Source of the DNA: Xylanibacter ruminicola
GTDB lineage: Bacteria; Bacteroidota; Bacteroidia; Bacteroidales; Bacteroidaceae
Direction of reading: 5' to 3'
NCBI RefSeq assembly: GCF_900142525.1
Contig: NZ_FRBD01000029.1
Span: forward strand, 1-34,337
Length of the DNA stretch: 34,337 nucleotides
Program-made: the position numbers and the translations under genes
Notes under the pieces: generated by a model
The model's input: the letters and a program-made list of their open reading frames with translations, nothing else
Told to the model about the DNA's origin: nothing
Databases searched by the model: none
Part shown: in pieces, positions 7,451 through 14,472 of the stretch
Layout of the letters: each line of letters opens with the position of its first letter
Numbering within the stretch: position 1 is the first letter of the stretch

Positions 7451-7525
7451 GGCTGCAAAAGTACGCATTTTCTTCCACATAACCAAATAATCCTTGTTTT
7501 ATTTGGATGTATCGATTATAATATA

Positions 7526-7533
7526 TATCTTTG
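7526..7533 (+). promoter_or_regulatory. Bacteroidota -7 box for the nuclease-helicase/NUDIX pair
   Basis: TATCTTTG followed by C lies 20 nt upstream of the helicase ATG at 7554. The surrounding DNA is very AT-rich. Confidence 0.7.
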
Positions 7534-7553
7534 CACACAAATATAAGCATTAA

Positions 7554-9629
7554 ATGCCTAGATATTTCTACTATTCCGATATACAAACGTTTTTGGGCGA
7601 GAGCGATGACCAGATATTTGGAAAGCTCGCTGGATGCGACGAGTACGATTCTGTTCGTACGCAAAAGAACGCTTGGGCAGAAGAAATAGTAGTGATGAAA
7701 AAAGTTCTTGATGCTTACAAATCAGAGCCATGTTGGATCGCATTCGAATATACTATTCCGCGTATAGGTAAACGTATTGATGTGGTTTTGCTTTTGCGTG
7801 AACGTGTTTTTGTAATTGAATTTAAAGCTGGCGAAGATGAAATAAAGCATGCAGATATGGACCAAGTGCTTGATTATGCACTTGATCTAAAGAACTTCCA
7901 TCAAGGCAGTGCTGACCGTATGATTGTGCCTATTTTGGTGCCAACAGAGAATGACCAGACGTCAACAGTTTGCCGTCTTTCGCATTACGATGATGGTATT
8001 TTCGAACCAATGGTGGCCAATAAAGATTCGTTAGGCGATGTCATTACTAAGGTGCTCCAACAACAGCTGCCCACCATCAATTACCATGTAGCATTACAAG
8101 ATTGGATTCGTAGCCGCTATGCACCAACGCCAACTATTGTAGAGGCAGCAAGCGCACTATATACTCAACACAGTGTGGTCGACATAACGCGCCACGAAGC
8201 TGAAGGCGAACAACTGCAACGAACTACAGATTACGTAATGCAAGTAATCCGTGAGACTAAGGCTCGTAAGGGCAAGAGTATTTGTTTTGTAACAGGTGTG
8301 CCTGGAGCTGGCAAGACGCTTGTTGGACTAAATGTGGCTATTCAGCAGTCGGAGCAACTAACCGATGGAAAGCGTGATTTGGCTGTATACCTTTCGGGAA
8401 ATGGCCCGCTTGTAGCTGTGCTTACCGAGGCGTTGGCACGTGATAAGAAACGCCAAGAGGAAGAGAAGGGTAATACCTATTATATTACTGCTGCACGCCG
8501 GGAGGTGTCGCAGTTTATACAAATTATCCATCGCTATCGCGACCAGATGCTTGGCAAACTTCGCACGCCTGTACGCGATGGAAAGATTGAGATAGACCCA
8601 GCCAAAGAACTACGTGATAAAAATGCAGGCTATGCCGAAGTAGAGAATATTGCTATATTCGACGAGGCTCAGCGTTCGTGGGATAAAGAGTACCTCGCAG
8701 GATGGTTAAAGCGTAAGAAAGGCTTTAATGACTTCCCAATGTCTGAGGGCGAATTTCTAATCTGGTCGCTCGATCAGCGAGATGACTGGGCTGTAATTGT
8801 ATGTTTGGTTGGTGGCGGACAAGAAATTAATACAGGTGAAGCCGGAATAGGCGAGTGGGTTAGGGCTATGAACGAAACCTTTCCTGATTGGAAGGTGTAT
8901 ATTTCTAACCAACTTACCGACAAGGAATATGCGGAGGGTCAAGTGGCAGAGATGCTTGCTGAACATAAAAACGTTGTATTCTCGCCTGATTTGCACTTGG
9001 CTGTTTCAATGCGAAGTTTTAGGGCAGAGAACCTATCGCGAATGGTGCATTACCTGCTTGAAGGCAATGCTGCTATAGTGCGTCAGATTTATCAGCAAAT
9101 AAGCGAGCGTTATCCTATTGTTATTACCCGAAACCTTGATGTAGCAAAAGCTTGGCTTAAGCAAAAGTCTCGCGGTTCACTTGAGCGTTATGGCCTGCTT
9201 GTATCCTCAAAAGGCTATCGCCTAAAGCCGTTGGCCATCGATGTGCGCTGCAAGCCCGATACGGTGCATTGGTTCCTTGACGATGCTAATGATGTACGCT
9301 CATCATTGTTCTTAGAGGATGCTGCAAGCGAGTTTGATGTTCAAGGATTAGAGTTGGATTGGACCTGTTTGGTTTGGGATGGAGATTTTCGTTATACTGA
9401 TGGTGGTTGGGATTATTACGAGTTTAATGGGGGGAATCGATGGAATCGTATTAAGAAGTCCGAACGTCAGGCTTATCAACTCAATGCCTATCGCGTGTTG
9501 CTTACCCGTGCCCGTCAGGGAATGGTTATCTGTGTGCCCGAAGGCAATAGTGACGATGCAACCCGTCTGCCAGAGTACTACAATGGCACATACCATTATT
9601 TAAAATCGCTTGGCTTCATTGAGATATGA
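7554..9629 (+). CDS. PD-(D/E)XK nuclease-like domain fused to a DUF2075 (superfamily 1-type) helicase
   Basis: The 691-aa protein has two parts. Residues ~35-130 look like a PD-(D/E)XK nuclease core: Glu65, Asp76 in GKRIDVVL, and Glu89-x-Lys91 in VIEFKAG. Residues ~235-690 form a DUF2075 helicase/ATPase: Walker A GVPGAGKT at 248-255, Walker B IFDEAQ at 368-373, a motif III-like LVGGGQE, motif V-like VQGLELDW, and motif VI-like LLTRARQGM near the C-terminus. Such proteins are cytosolic and are predicted to act on nucleic acids; several relatives lie in defence islands. The start at 7554 is set by the promoter 20 nt upstream. The gene overlaps the NUDIX gene by 4 nt (ATGA), which indicates translational coupling. 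It lies in an AT-rich accessory region beside a phage-like cassette. Confidence 0.82.
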   Translation: MPRYFYYSDIQTFLGESDDQIFGKLAGCDEYDSVRTQKNAWAEEIVVMKKVLDAYKSEPCWIAFEYTIPRIGKRIDVVLLLRERVFVIEFKAGEDEIKHADMDQVLDYALDLKNFHQGSADRMIVPILVPTENDQTSTVCRLSHYDDGIFEPMVANKDSLGDVITKVLQQQLPTINYHVALQDWIRSRYAPTPTIVEAASALYTQHSVVDITRHEAEGEQLQRTTDYVMQVIRETKARKGKSICFVTGVPGAGKTLVGLNVAIQQSEQLTDGKRDLAVYLSGNGPLVAVLTEALARDKKRQEEEKGNTYYITAARREVSQFIQIIHRYRDQMLGKLRTPVRDGKIEIDPAKELRDKNAGYAEVENIAIFDEAQRSWDKEYLAGWLKRKKGFNDFPMSEGEFLIWSLDQRDDWAVIVCLVGGGQEINTGEAGIGEWVRAMNETFPDWKVYISNQLTDKEYAEGQVAEMLAEHKNVVFSPDLHLAVSMRSFRAENLSRMVHYLLEGNAAIVRQIYQQISERYPIVITRNLDVAKAWLKQKSRGSLERYGLLVSSKGYRLKPLAIDVRCKPDTVHWFLDDANDVRSSLFLEDAASEFDVQGLELDWTCLVWDGDFRYTDGGWDYYEFNGGNRWNRIKKSERQAYQLNAYRVLLTRARQGMVICVPEGNSDDATRLPEYYNGTYHYLKSLGFIEI

Positions 9630-10018
9630 AACAAATTGAAGTAGTTGCAGCAATCATATACGATGCTGAGGGGCGTATATTCGCGACTCAACGAGGATAC
9701 GGAGATATGAAGGATGGATGGGAATTTCCTGGGGGAAAAATGGAACCCGGGGAAAGTCCTGAGGATGCGTTGAAACGGGAAATCTTGGAGGAATTAGAAA
9801 CTCGTATTCAAGTAGAGCGACTTGTTACTACGATAGAGTATGACTATCCGAAGTTCCATCTTAAAATGCATTGTTTTTTTTGTAGTATAGAGAGTGGTCA
9901 ATTAACATTAAAAGAACATGAGGCAGCCCGTTGGTTGAGGTTATCTGATATATACTCTGTAGATTGGCTCCCTGCCGATAAAATTGTAGTGGATTGTTTG
10001 GTAAAATCCATAGAATAG
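9626..10018 (+). CDS. NUDIX hydrolase, (deoxy)nucleoside triphosphate pyrophosphohydrolase type
   Basis: This 130-aa protein is a MutT-like NUDIX enzyme, cutting nucleoside diphosphates linked to another group and releasing NMP plus pyrophosphate for NTP substrates. The NUDIX box is complete: it runs from GGKMEPGESPED at 36-47 through REILEELE at 52-59 and carries the metal-binding REXXEE glutamates. The N-terminal strand VVAAIIYDAEGRIFATQR is typical of MutT. The start ATG at 9626 overlaps the helicase stop as ATGA, so the two proteins are probably made together. Its substrate is unknown; modified or oxidised dNTPs, or a nucleotide signal, are all possible. It is not a standard stand-alone mutT, given its coupling to a helicase. 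Confidence 0.85.
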   Translation: MKQIEVVAAIIYDAEGRIFATQRGYGDMKDGWEFPGGKMEPGESPEDALKREILEELETRIQVERLVTTIEYDYPKFHLKMHCFFCSIESGQLTLKEHEAARWLRLSDIYSVDWLPADKIVVDCLVKSIE

Positions 10019-10053
10019 TTTAGAAACATCTTTGCCCATGGCGGCGGAAGATT

Positions 10054-10085
10054 AAAAAAACAGGCCCGTTTCACAACGAGCCTGT
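10054..10085 (-). terminator. Intrinsic terminator, minus strand
   Basis: An 11-bp stem (10060-10070 with 10075-10085, one T-G pair) with a GTGA loop on the minus strand is followed by TTTTTTT (10059-10053). It ends the candidate small RNA and probably also the ybjQ transcript. Confidence 0.85.
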
Positions 10086-10138
10086 CAACAGAATATTCTA
10101 AATTATTATCGTTGGGCGTATAAAAAACACCGCAAGCG
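10054..10138 (-). ncRNA. Candidate small RNA (about 85 nt), or trailer of the YbjQ transcript
   Basis: A -7 box with the context TACCTTTGCACCCGCTT (minus strand from 10150) is identical in that 17-nt stretch to the SRP RNA promoter at 12816. About 55 nt after the predicted start comes a strong terminator: ACAGGCTCGTT pairs with AACGGGCCTGT (10085-10060, one T-G pair, GTGA loop), followed by seven T. There is no ORF on this strand and none downstream before convergent genes, so a short RNA is the simplest reading. The terminator may also serve the ybjQ transcript from the right. Confidence 0.4.
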
Positions 10139-10142
10139 GGTG

Positions 10143-10150
10143 CAAAGGTA
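10143..10150 (-). promoter_or_regulatory. Bacteroidota -7 box without a downstream protein gene
   Basis: The minus strand reads TACCTTTG followed by CACCCGCTT. No coding gene lies downstream on this strand; only the terminator at 10085-10054 does. This is why a small RNA is proposed. Confidence 0.6.
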
Positions 10151-10197
10151 ATGATTTTATTTGAAATCTGAAAGTTTTTTAGGAAAAAAATGTTGGT

Positions 10198-10515
10198 TTA
10201 GATTACAACGGCGGTGCCACTGGCGGCTACCATGAGCATCGAGCTGTTGGCTCCTATGGTCTCGTAATCAAGGTCGATACCTACTATGGCATTGGCACCA
10301 AGTGCCTGTGCGCGTTGCATCATCTCATGAAGTGATGTATCCTTGGCTTCAATCAGCACTTTCTCATAACCGCCGGCACGTCCACCTACGATGTCGCGTA
10401 TTCCTGCAAAGAAATCCTTGAAAGCATTAGCACCGATAATAGTCTCACCAGTCACCACACCCTTATACTCACGGATTGTGTGACCCTCAATTGTTGGAGT
10501 TGTTGATAGAATCAT
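10198..10515 (-). CDS. YbjQ family protein (UPF0145)
   Basis: This 105-aa protein matches the YbjQ/UPF0145 family over its full length. Typical elements are TTPTIEGHTIREYKGVVTGE at the N-terminus, a central IRDIVGGRAGGYEKVL, the RAQALGANAIVGIDLDY segment and the C-terminal MLMVAASGTAVVI. Family members form pentamers in crystal structures and are sometimes called heavy-metal-binding, but no biochemical role is established. The gene is monocistronic on the minus strand; the terminator at 10054-10085 could end its transcript. Confidence 0.92.
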   Translation of the reverse strand: MILSTTPTIEGHTIREYKGVVTGETIIGANAFKDFFAGIRDIVGGRAGGYEKVLIEAKDTSLHEMMQRAQALGANAIVGIDLDYETIGANSSMLMVAASGTAVVI

Positions 10516-10658
10516 AATCTTGCTTTTTTAAAAGTTCTACAACTATTAGACGTATCACCCGCCCCAAAAGTTGCAACGAATATAAAAAAAAGAATGGCGG
10601 GCGAGTTCTTGTAGCCATTTTTTTTCGAATATCAAGCGGTTTTATTCGTTTATTTGTT

Positions 10659-10666
10659 TATCTTTG
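10659..10666 (+). promoter_or_regulatory. Bacteroidota -7 box for the STAS-kinase gene
   Basis: TATCTTTG followed by C lies 21 nt upstream of the chosen ATG at 10688. It overlaps an upstream TTG start at 10664 and so rules that start out. Confidence 0.7.
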
Positions 10667-10687
10667 CAGCAGAGTAACAAAAAACAA

Positions 10688-11887
10688 ATGCTTATGACGG
10701 TACAATTTGAAAAACATGAAGGCTATGCCAAGGTAACACTATGTGGCCGACTTGACACATCGTGCTCCATGCAGACGAAGGCTGACATCGACCAGTTTTT
10801 GGCTACGTCGGGCCCTATCCATAGTCTTACAGTAGATGCCGAACAACTGGAATACTTATCGAGTTCAGGTCTGCGCATTCTGCTTTCATTGGCCAAACAA
10901 TTCAAGGATTTCAAGGTGATAGGTGTAAACACCGATATCTACGATGTACTTAGCATGACGGGGTTTGTTAAGATTATGACCGTAGAACGCGCACTCCGTC
11001 GGATGAGTATTGATGGTTGTCAGGTCATAGGTATCGGTGGCGTAGGAACCGTGTATCGTGTGGATGACGACACCATCATCAAAGTCTTTCGTGAAGGTAC
11101 CACTATGGACGAGGTGCGTAAGGAGATAACCATGTCGAAGGAGGCCTTCGTGCTTGGCATGCCCACAGCCATATCGTTTGATGTGGTAAAGGTGGGCTCG
11201 CAGTATGGACTGGTTTACGAGTTACTTAATGCCGAAACATTGAGTGCGCTCATCAAGCGCCAACCCGAGCGAATCGACGAGTTTGCACGTCAGTATGCTA
11301 CCTTATTCCACCAGCTGCACGACATCGAGGTACCAGCTGGCAGCTGTGTGCCCAATGCCATTGAGCACGAGCGCGAGCAGCTGCAGCATGTACGCCGTTA
11401 TTTTCCACAAGAGGGCATCGACCTCCTACTCCAGCTTCTCGATGCCATCCCTGAGGGTAACCGTCTGCTACATCTTGACTTGCAGATAAAGAACGCTATG
11501 ATGCAGGACAACGAGCTCATGCTGATAGATATGGGCGAGGTGGGCTATGGCCATCCTGTACTCGATCTGGCTCACGCCTACTCTGCGATGGTTCTGTTTG
11601 TGGGCGACTACGATGCCGTTATCGGAATACCTCGCGAATTAGGTAATGATTTATGGAATCGAACCATCAACTATTATTTCGAAGGACTGCCTGCCGATAT
11701 CATTGAGCAGCGAAAGGAACAGATTGCAGCTGTGGCCATTATCCGAAGCAACAGCTGGCTGGCACTTAGCGACTCATTCCCAGAGGCAGTAATTCAGCAA
11801 TGTCAGGATCGCTTCAATGCGTGTGTCACAGCCCGCCGCGACTATCTTCTTGGCGTATGTAGCACACTGAAGGACTGGGCACTATAG
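10688..11887 (+). CDS. STAS domain fused to an APH/eukaryotic-like kinase domain
   Basis: The 399-aa protein has an N-terminal STAS (anti-sigma-factor antagonist) domain, about residues 4-105. Its usual phospho-Ser motif reads LSSSGLRIL at 57-65; the canonical Asp before the serines is a Ser here. The C-terminal part, about 110-395, has a kinase/aminoglycoside-phosphotransferase fold: Gly-rich loop GIGGVGTVY at 115-123, Lys132 in IIKVF, catalytic Asp264 and Asn269 in HLDLQIKN, and metal-binding Asp281 in LIDMGEVG. All key catalytic residues are present. The arrangement matches a STAS-phosphotransferase family known from Fibrobacter and Bacteroidota (TIGR02172 type). The kinase may modify its own STAS domain, but that is inference. 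It is cytosolic, and the gene appears monocistronic. An alternative ATG is at 10694. Confidence 0.82.
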   Translation: MLMTVQFEKHEGYAKVTLCGRLDTSCSMQTKADIDQFLATSGPIHSLTVDAEQLEYLSSSGLRILLSLAKQFKDFKVIGVNTDIYDVLSMTGFVKIMTVERALRRMSIDGCQVIGIGGVGTVYRVDDDTIIKVFREGTTMDEVRKEITMSKEAFVLGMPTAISFDVVKVGSQYGLVYELLNAETLSALIKRQPERIDEFARQYATLFHQLHDIEVPAGSCVPNAIEHEREQLQHVRRYFPQEGIDLLLQLLDAIPEGNRLLHLDLQIKNAMMQDNELMLIDMGEVGYGHPVLDLAHAYSAMVLFVGDYDAVIGIPRELGNDLWNRTINYYFEGLPADIIEQRKEQIAAVAIIRSNSWLALSDSFPEAVIQQCQDRFNACVTARRDYLLGVCSTLKDWAL

Positions 11888-11889
11888 TC

Positions 11890-12486
11890 CTAGTTTGCCT
11901 CACAACCATCTCCATGGTCGAAGTAGTTCTTTGCTGCCTGATACGAGCCAGTAGTGAGTTCCTTAAGATACTTATCAACCTTGTATGTAAGTACGGTAGA
12001 GAGCTTTACCTGTCCGTCGGGGCCGACAACCACCATCGATGGAATCCAATTCACACCGTACGCCTTGGCAATATCAGTCTCCTTAAACTTCTTCAGCTCG
12101 CTAACCTGTGGATAGGTAATGCCATACTTCTCGATAGCCTTCTTCCACGCTTCTACATCGGTATCCATCGACACACCGATAAACTCGATGCCATACTGAT
12201 GGTACTTATTATACAGGCGAACCACCTCGGGGGCATCCTTGCGGCAATCGGGGCACCACGATGCCCAGAAATCGAGCACTACGGTCTTACCTTTTGCTAT
12301 CTTCGACAGCTGGATGGTCTTACCCTGAGGCGTCTTCATCTTGAAATCGGGTGCGGTTGTACCAACCTTTACCAGACTTGTTGCATACTTATCGTCCATG
12401 TCCTGCTGAGGACTCTGGGCTTTTGCTGCCACAGCTCCCATCACGAGCAGGGCCAGCAGTAGTTTTGTAATCTTCTTCATATACAT
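11890..12486 (-). CDS. TlpA/ResA-like periplasmic thiol-disulfide oxidoreductase
   Basis: This 198-aa protein has a signal peptide (MKKITKLLLALLVMGAVAAKAQ) and one thioredoxin-fold domain of the AhpC-TSA/TlpA type from about residue 40. The active-site motif is WCPDC (Cys78 and Cys81) and the cis-proline loop is VNWIPSMVVVG. Such proteins reduce or isomerise disulfides in the periplasm, often for cytochrome maturation or oxidative stress; the partner is not evident here. Translation could start at 12486 or at the next Met, 12480. The gene converges with the STAS-kinase gene, with 2 nt between the two stop codons. Confidence 0.9.
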   Translation of the reverse strand: MYMKKITKLLLALLVMGAVAAKAQSPQQDMDDKYATSLVKVGTTAPDFKMKTPQGKTIQLSKIAKGKTVVLDFWASWCPDCRKDAPEVVRLYNKYHQYGIEFIGVSMDTDVEAWKKAIEKYGITYPQVSELKKFKETDIAKAYGVNWIPSMVVVGPDGQVKLSTVLTYKVDKYLKELTTGSYQAAKNYFDHGDGCEAN

Positions 12487-12517
12487 TATTATATTATGAT
12501 ATTTACATTTACGGCTG

Positions 12518-12525
12518 CAAAGATA
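12518..12525 (-). promoter_or_regulatory. Bacteroidota -7 box for the TlpA-like gene
   Basis: The minus strand reads TATCTTTG followed by C, 31 nt upstream of the start codon at 12486. Confidence 0.7.
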
Positions 12526-12544
12526 ATCATATATTCGGAATAAA

Positions 12545-12575
12545 ACAAAAAAGGATAGACGAAAAGTCTATCCTT
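12545..12575 (-). terminator. Terminator of the SRP RNA/tRNA-Thr transcript
   Basis: On the minus strand AAGGATAGAC pairs perfectly with GTCTATCCTT (12575-12566 with 12560-12551) around a 5-nt loop. It is followed by TTTTGTTTT. It lies 25 nt past the tRNA 3' end and closes the transcript from the SRP RNA promoter. Confidence 0.88.
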
Positions 12576-12599
12576 TTAATGTGTCCTTCTTGGTTTTTG

Positions 12600-12673
12600 A
12601 GCCTCTTGTCGGATTCGAACCAACGACCCCGAGATTACAAATCACGTGCTCTGGCCAACTGAGCTAAAGAGGC
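12600..12673 (-). tRNA. tRNA-Thr (anticodon TGT)
   Basis: The minus strand folds into a full cloverleaf: acceptor GCCTCTT/AAGAGGC, D-stem GCTC/GAGC, anticodon loop TTTGTAA with anticodon TGT, and T-arm GTTGG-TTCGAAT-CCGAC. The anticodon stem CGTGA/TCTCG has one T-T mismatch at positions 29:41. The discriminator base is T, and CCA is not encoded. Confidence 0.93.
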
Positions 12674-12674
12674 G

Positions 12675-12776
12675 GGTGGGTAAGCGATCTGCATCGCGCC
12701 GCTACGACCTAATACCCTTGCTGCGTTCCCACCCTGGGGGATTCAAAGGGAGCTGGCCGTACAGGACTTACCCATG
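12675..12776 (-). ncRNA. ffs: Signal recognition particle RNA (4.5S type)
   Basis: The minus strand contains the SRP RNA apical hairpin signature: CCCAGGGTGGGAACGCAGCA followed by AGGGTA, including the GGAA tetraloop and the asymmetric AGCA loop bound by Ffh. The arms GGGTAAGTCC near the 5' end and GCGATCGCTT-like and TTACCCA near the 3' end close the long hairpin. The gene ends about 1-2 nt before tRNA-Thr and shares its promoter and terminator. End positions are estimated to within a few nucleotides. Confidence 0.88.
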
Positions 12777-12808
12777 TTGAAAAAGATCAATTTGCTTGAA
12801 AGCGGGTG

Positions 12809-12816
12809 CAAAGGTA
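12809..12816 (-). promoter_or_regulatory. Bacteroidota -7 box for SRP RNA and tRNA-Thr
   Basis: The minus strand reads TACCTTTG in the context TACCTTTGCACCCGCTT. It is about 33 nt upstream of the SRP RNA 5' end. The terminator at 12545-12575 is the only one downstream, so both RNAs probably come from a single precursor. Confidence 0.75.
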
Positions 12817-12822
12817 CAATAA

Positions 12823-12855
12823 AAAAGTGAAAAGTGAAAAGTGAAAAGTGAAAAG
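12823..12855. repeat. 7-bp tandem repeat AAAAGTG, 4.7 copies
   Basis: Four perfect AAAAGTG units (12823-12850) are followed by AAAAG. The array lies between the divergent SRP RNA promoter and the DUF4199 promoter. It resembles the AATAGTGA-type repeats at 27421-27466 and 31969-32028. It may be a slippage-prone tract that alters promoter spacing, but no role is shown. Confidence 0.85.
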
Positions 12856-12912
12856 TTTTGGGATTTTAACTATTTTTTTAGATAAAGGCCTCGTTATATG
12901 TAGGAAAATGAT

Positions 12913-12920
12913 TAATTTTG
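12913..12920 (+). promoter_or_regulatory. Bacteroidota -7 box for the DUF4199-GT2 operon
   Basis: TAATTTTG followed by CACCCG lies 24 nt upstream of the DUF4199 start at 12945. Confidence 0.7.
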
Positions 12921-12944
12921 CACCCGAAAGAGTAAAATGTTAAA

Positions 12945-13484
12945 ATGACTGCACCAGAGTATATACAACTTAAGGCTTATGCACGTCAGGATGGATTCTT
13001 CCTGGCCTTGTTGTGGATAGCTTGTTTTGCGGGCTATATTATGGGACTGACCAGCCAGTTTATGGCTGTGGCTTCATTGCTGATGGTAATAACAACGCCG
13101 TTTTTTGTAGCAAGCAGACTCAAGAAATTCCGCGATGAGGGTAGGGAGGGCATTATCTCATTCGCACGTAGCTATGCCTATACTATCTTCGTGTTCTTCT
13201 ATGGCGCCGTGCTGCTGGCAGTGGCTCAGTATCTGTATTTTGCATATATGGATAACGGCTATCTGGTAAGTATGTTCTCGAAGATGCTGACTAGCGACGA
13301 GGGTAAGATGCTGATGGAGCAGCTGGGCATGGCTCAGGGGGCTGACGAGTATCTGGCCGAGATGGCTGCCACACGCCCTATCGACTATGCGCTGAACATA
13401 CTAACCGTGAATATCTCGCTGGGATTCATACTCGGTGTGCCCATCGGGCTGATTATGCAGCGCAGAAGCGCAGAGCAAAAATGA
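12945..13484 (+). CDS. DUF4199 family inner-membrane protein
   Basis: This 179-aa protein has four predicted membrane segments: about residues 17-34, 38-57, 73-98 and 150-170. Between the third and fourth is a hydrophilic loop of about 50 residues containing LTSDEGKMLMEQLGMAQ. Size, topology and position directly upstream of a GT2 glycosyltransferase match DUF4199 proteins of Bacteroidota. The function is unknown; a role in lipid-linked sugar handling with the adjacent glycosyltransferase is inferred from gene order. It is the first gene of a plus-strand run reaching to 17342. Confidence 0.75.
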   Translation: MTAPEYIQLKAYARQDGFFLALLWIACFAGYIMGLTSQFMAVASLLMVITTPFFVASRLKKFRDEGREGIISFARSYAYTIFVFFYGAVLLAVAQYLYFAYMDNGYLVSMFSKMLTSDEGKMLMEQLGMAQGADEYLAEMAATRPIDYALNILTVNISLGFILGVPIGLIMQRRSAEQK

Positions 13485-13502
13485 GATAATGAGATAATGA
13501 GA
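13481..13502. repeat. 8-bp direct repeat over the DUF4199 stop codon
   Basis: ATGAGATA occurs twice in tandem (13481-13488, 13489-13496) and a third partial unit ATGAGA follows. The first unit holds the DUF4199 stop codon. The tract lies just before the GT2 start and may affect spacing between the two genes. Confidence 0.7.
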
Positions 13503-13515
13503 AATTGAAATAATT

Positions 13516-14472
13516 ATGGATATATCAGTAGTTATACCTCTTTATAATGAGGATGAATCGATTCCTGAACTTTATGCATGGATAGAGCGCGTGATGAAAC
13601 AGAACAACTTCAGCTATGAGGTGATATTTATCAACGACGGCTCTACCGACCGCTCTTGGGAGATTATACAGGAGCTGAACAAGAAGCAGCCTGAGGTGGT
13701 GAAGGGCATCAAGTTCCGTCGTAACTACGGAAAGAGTCCAGCGCTGTACTGCGGATTTGAGCAGGCGCAGGGCGACGTGGTGATCACGATGGATGCCGAC
13801 CTGCAGGACTCGCCCGACGAGATTCCTGAGCTGTATCGCATGATTAAGGAAGATGGCTACGACCTGGTGAGTGGTTATAAGCAGAAGCGATATGACCCCA
13901 TCTCGAAGACCATACCCACCAAGTTGTTTAATGCTACAGCGCGCAAGATAAGCGGTATCAAGAATCTGCACGACTTTAACTGCGGACTGAAGGCTTATCG
14001 CAAGGCTGTGGTGAAGAACATCGAGGTATACGGCGAGATGCACCGTTATATCCCATATCTGGCTAAGAACGCCGGTTTCAACAAGATTGGTGAAAAGGTT
14101 GTTCAGCACCAGGCGCGTAAGTACGGATCGTCGAAGTTTATGGGACTGAACCGCTTTGTGAACGGCTATCTGGATCTGCTCACGCTGTGGTTCCTTTCTA
14201 CATTCGGCAAGAAGCCTATGCACGTGTTCGGATTCCTGGGCACCGTGATGTTCTTTATCGGTTTCATTGCTGCCTTCTGGATTGGTGCCGACAAGTTGTG
14301 GTGCCTGGCTAATCATATTCCGCAGCGACTGGTAACCAATTCGCCTTTCTTTTACATCGCACTGACGATGATGATCCTGGGTACACAGCTGTTCCTGACA
14401 GGATTCCTAGGCGACCTGATTAGTCGTTCGTCGAACGGACGTAATGACTACCAAATAGAAGAGACTATATGA
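13516..14472 (+). CDS. Family 2 glycosyltransferase, polyprenyl/dolichol-phosphate type
   Basis: This 318-aa protein has a GT-A fold glycosyltransferase domain (about 1-235) and two C-terminal membrane helices (about 236-258 and 273-296), the layout of GtrB/DPM1-like enzymes. These move a sugar from a nucleotide donor to undecaprenyl phosphate at the inner face of the membrane. Visible motifs are VVIPLYNEDESIP at the N-terminus, the FINDGSTD segment at 38-45, the metal-binding DAD at 93-95 in MDADLQDSP, and the acceptor-side NRFVNGY. It follows DUF4199 by 31 nt and overlaps the next gene by 4 nt. The sugar is unknown; cell-envelope glycan or lipid A decoration are candidates. Confidence 0.9.
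   Translation: MDISVVIPLYNEDESIPELYAWIERVMKQNNFSYEVIFINDGSTDRSWEIIQELNKKQPEVVKGIKFRRNYGKSPALYCGFEQAQGDVVITMDADLQDSPDEIPELYRMIKEDGYDLVSGYKQKRYDPISKTIPTKLFNATARKISGIKNLHDFNCGLKAYRKAVVKNIEVYGEMHRYIPYLAKNAGFNKIGEKVVQHQARKYGSSKFMGLNRFVNGYLDLLTLWFLSTFGKKPMHVFGFLGTVMFFIGFIAAFWIGADKLWCLANHIPQRLVTNSPFFYIALTMMILGTQLFLTGFLGDLISRSSNGRNDYQIEETI

Noticed and set aside
7398..7664. 88-aa minus-strand frame over the helicase start
   Set aside because: It crosses the helicase promoter and N-terminus and has no recognisable features; the helicase frame is well supported.
12823..12855. CRISPR-like array
   Set aside because: Units are 7 bp and directly abutting with no spacers; no cas genes are present in the window.
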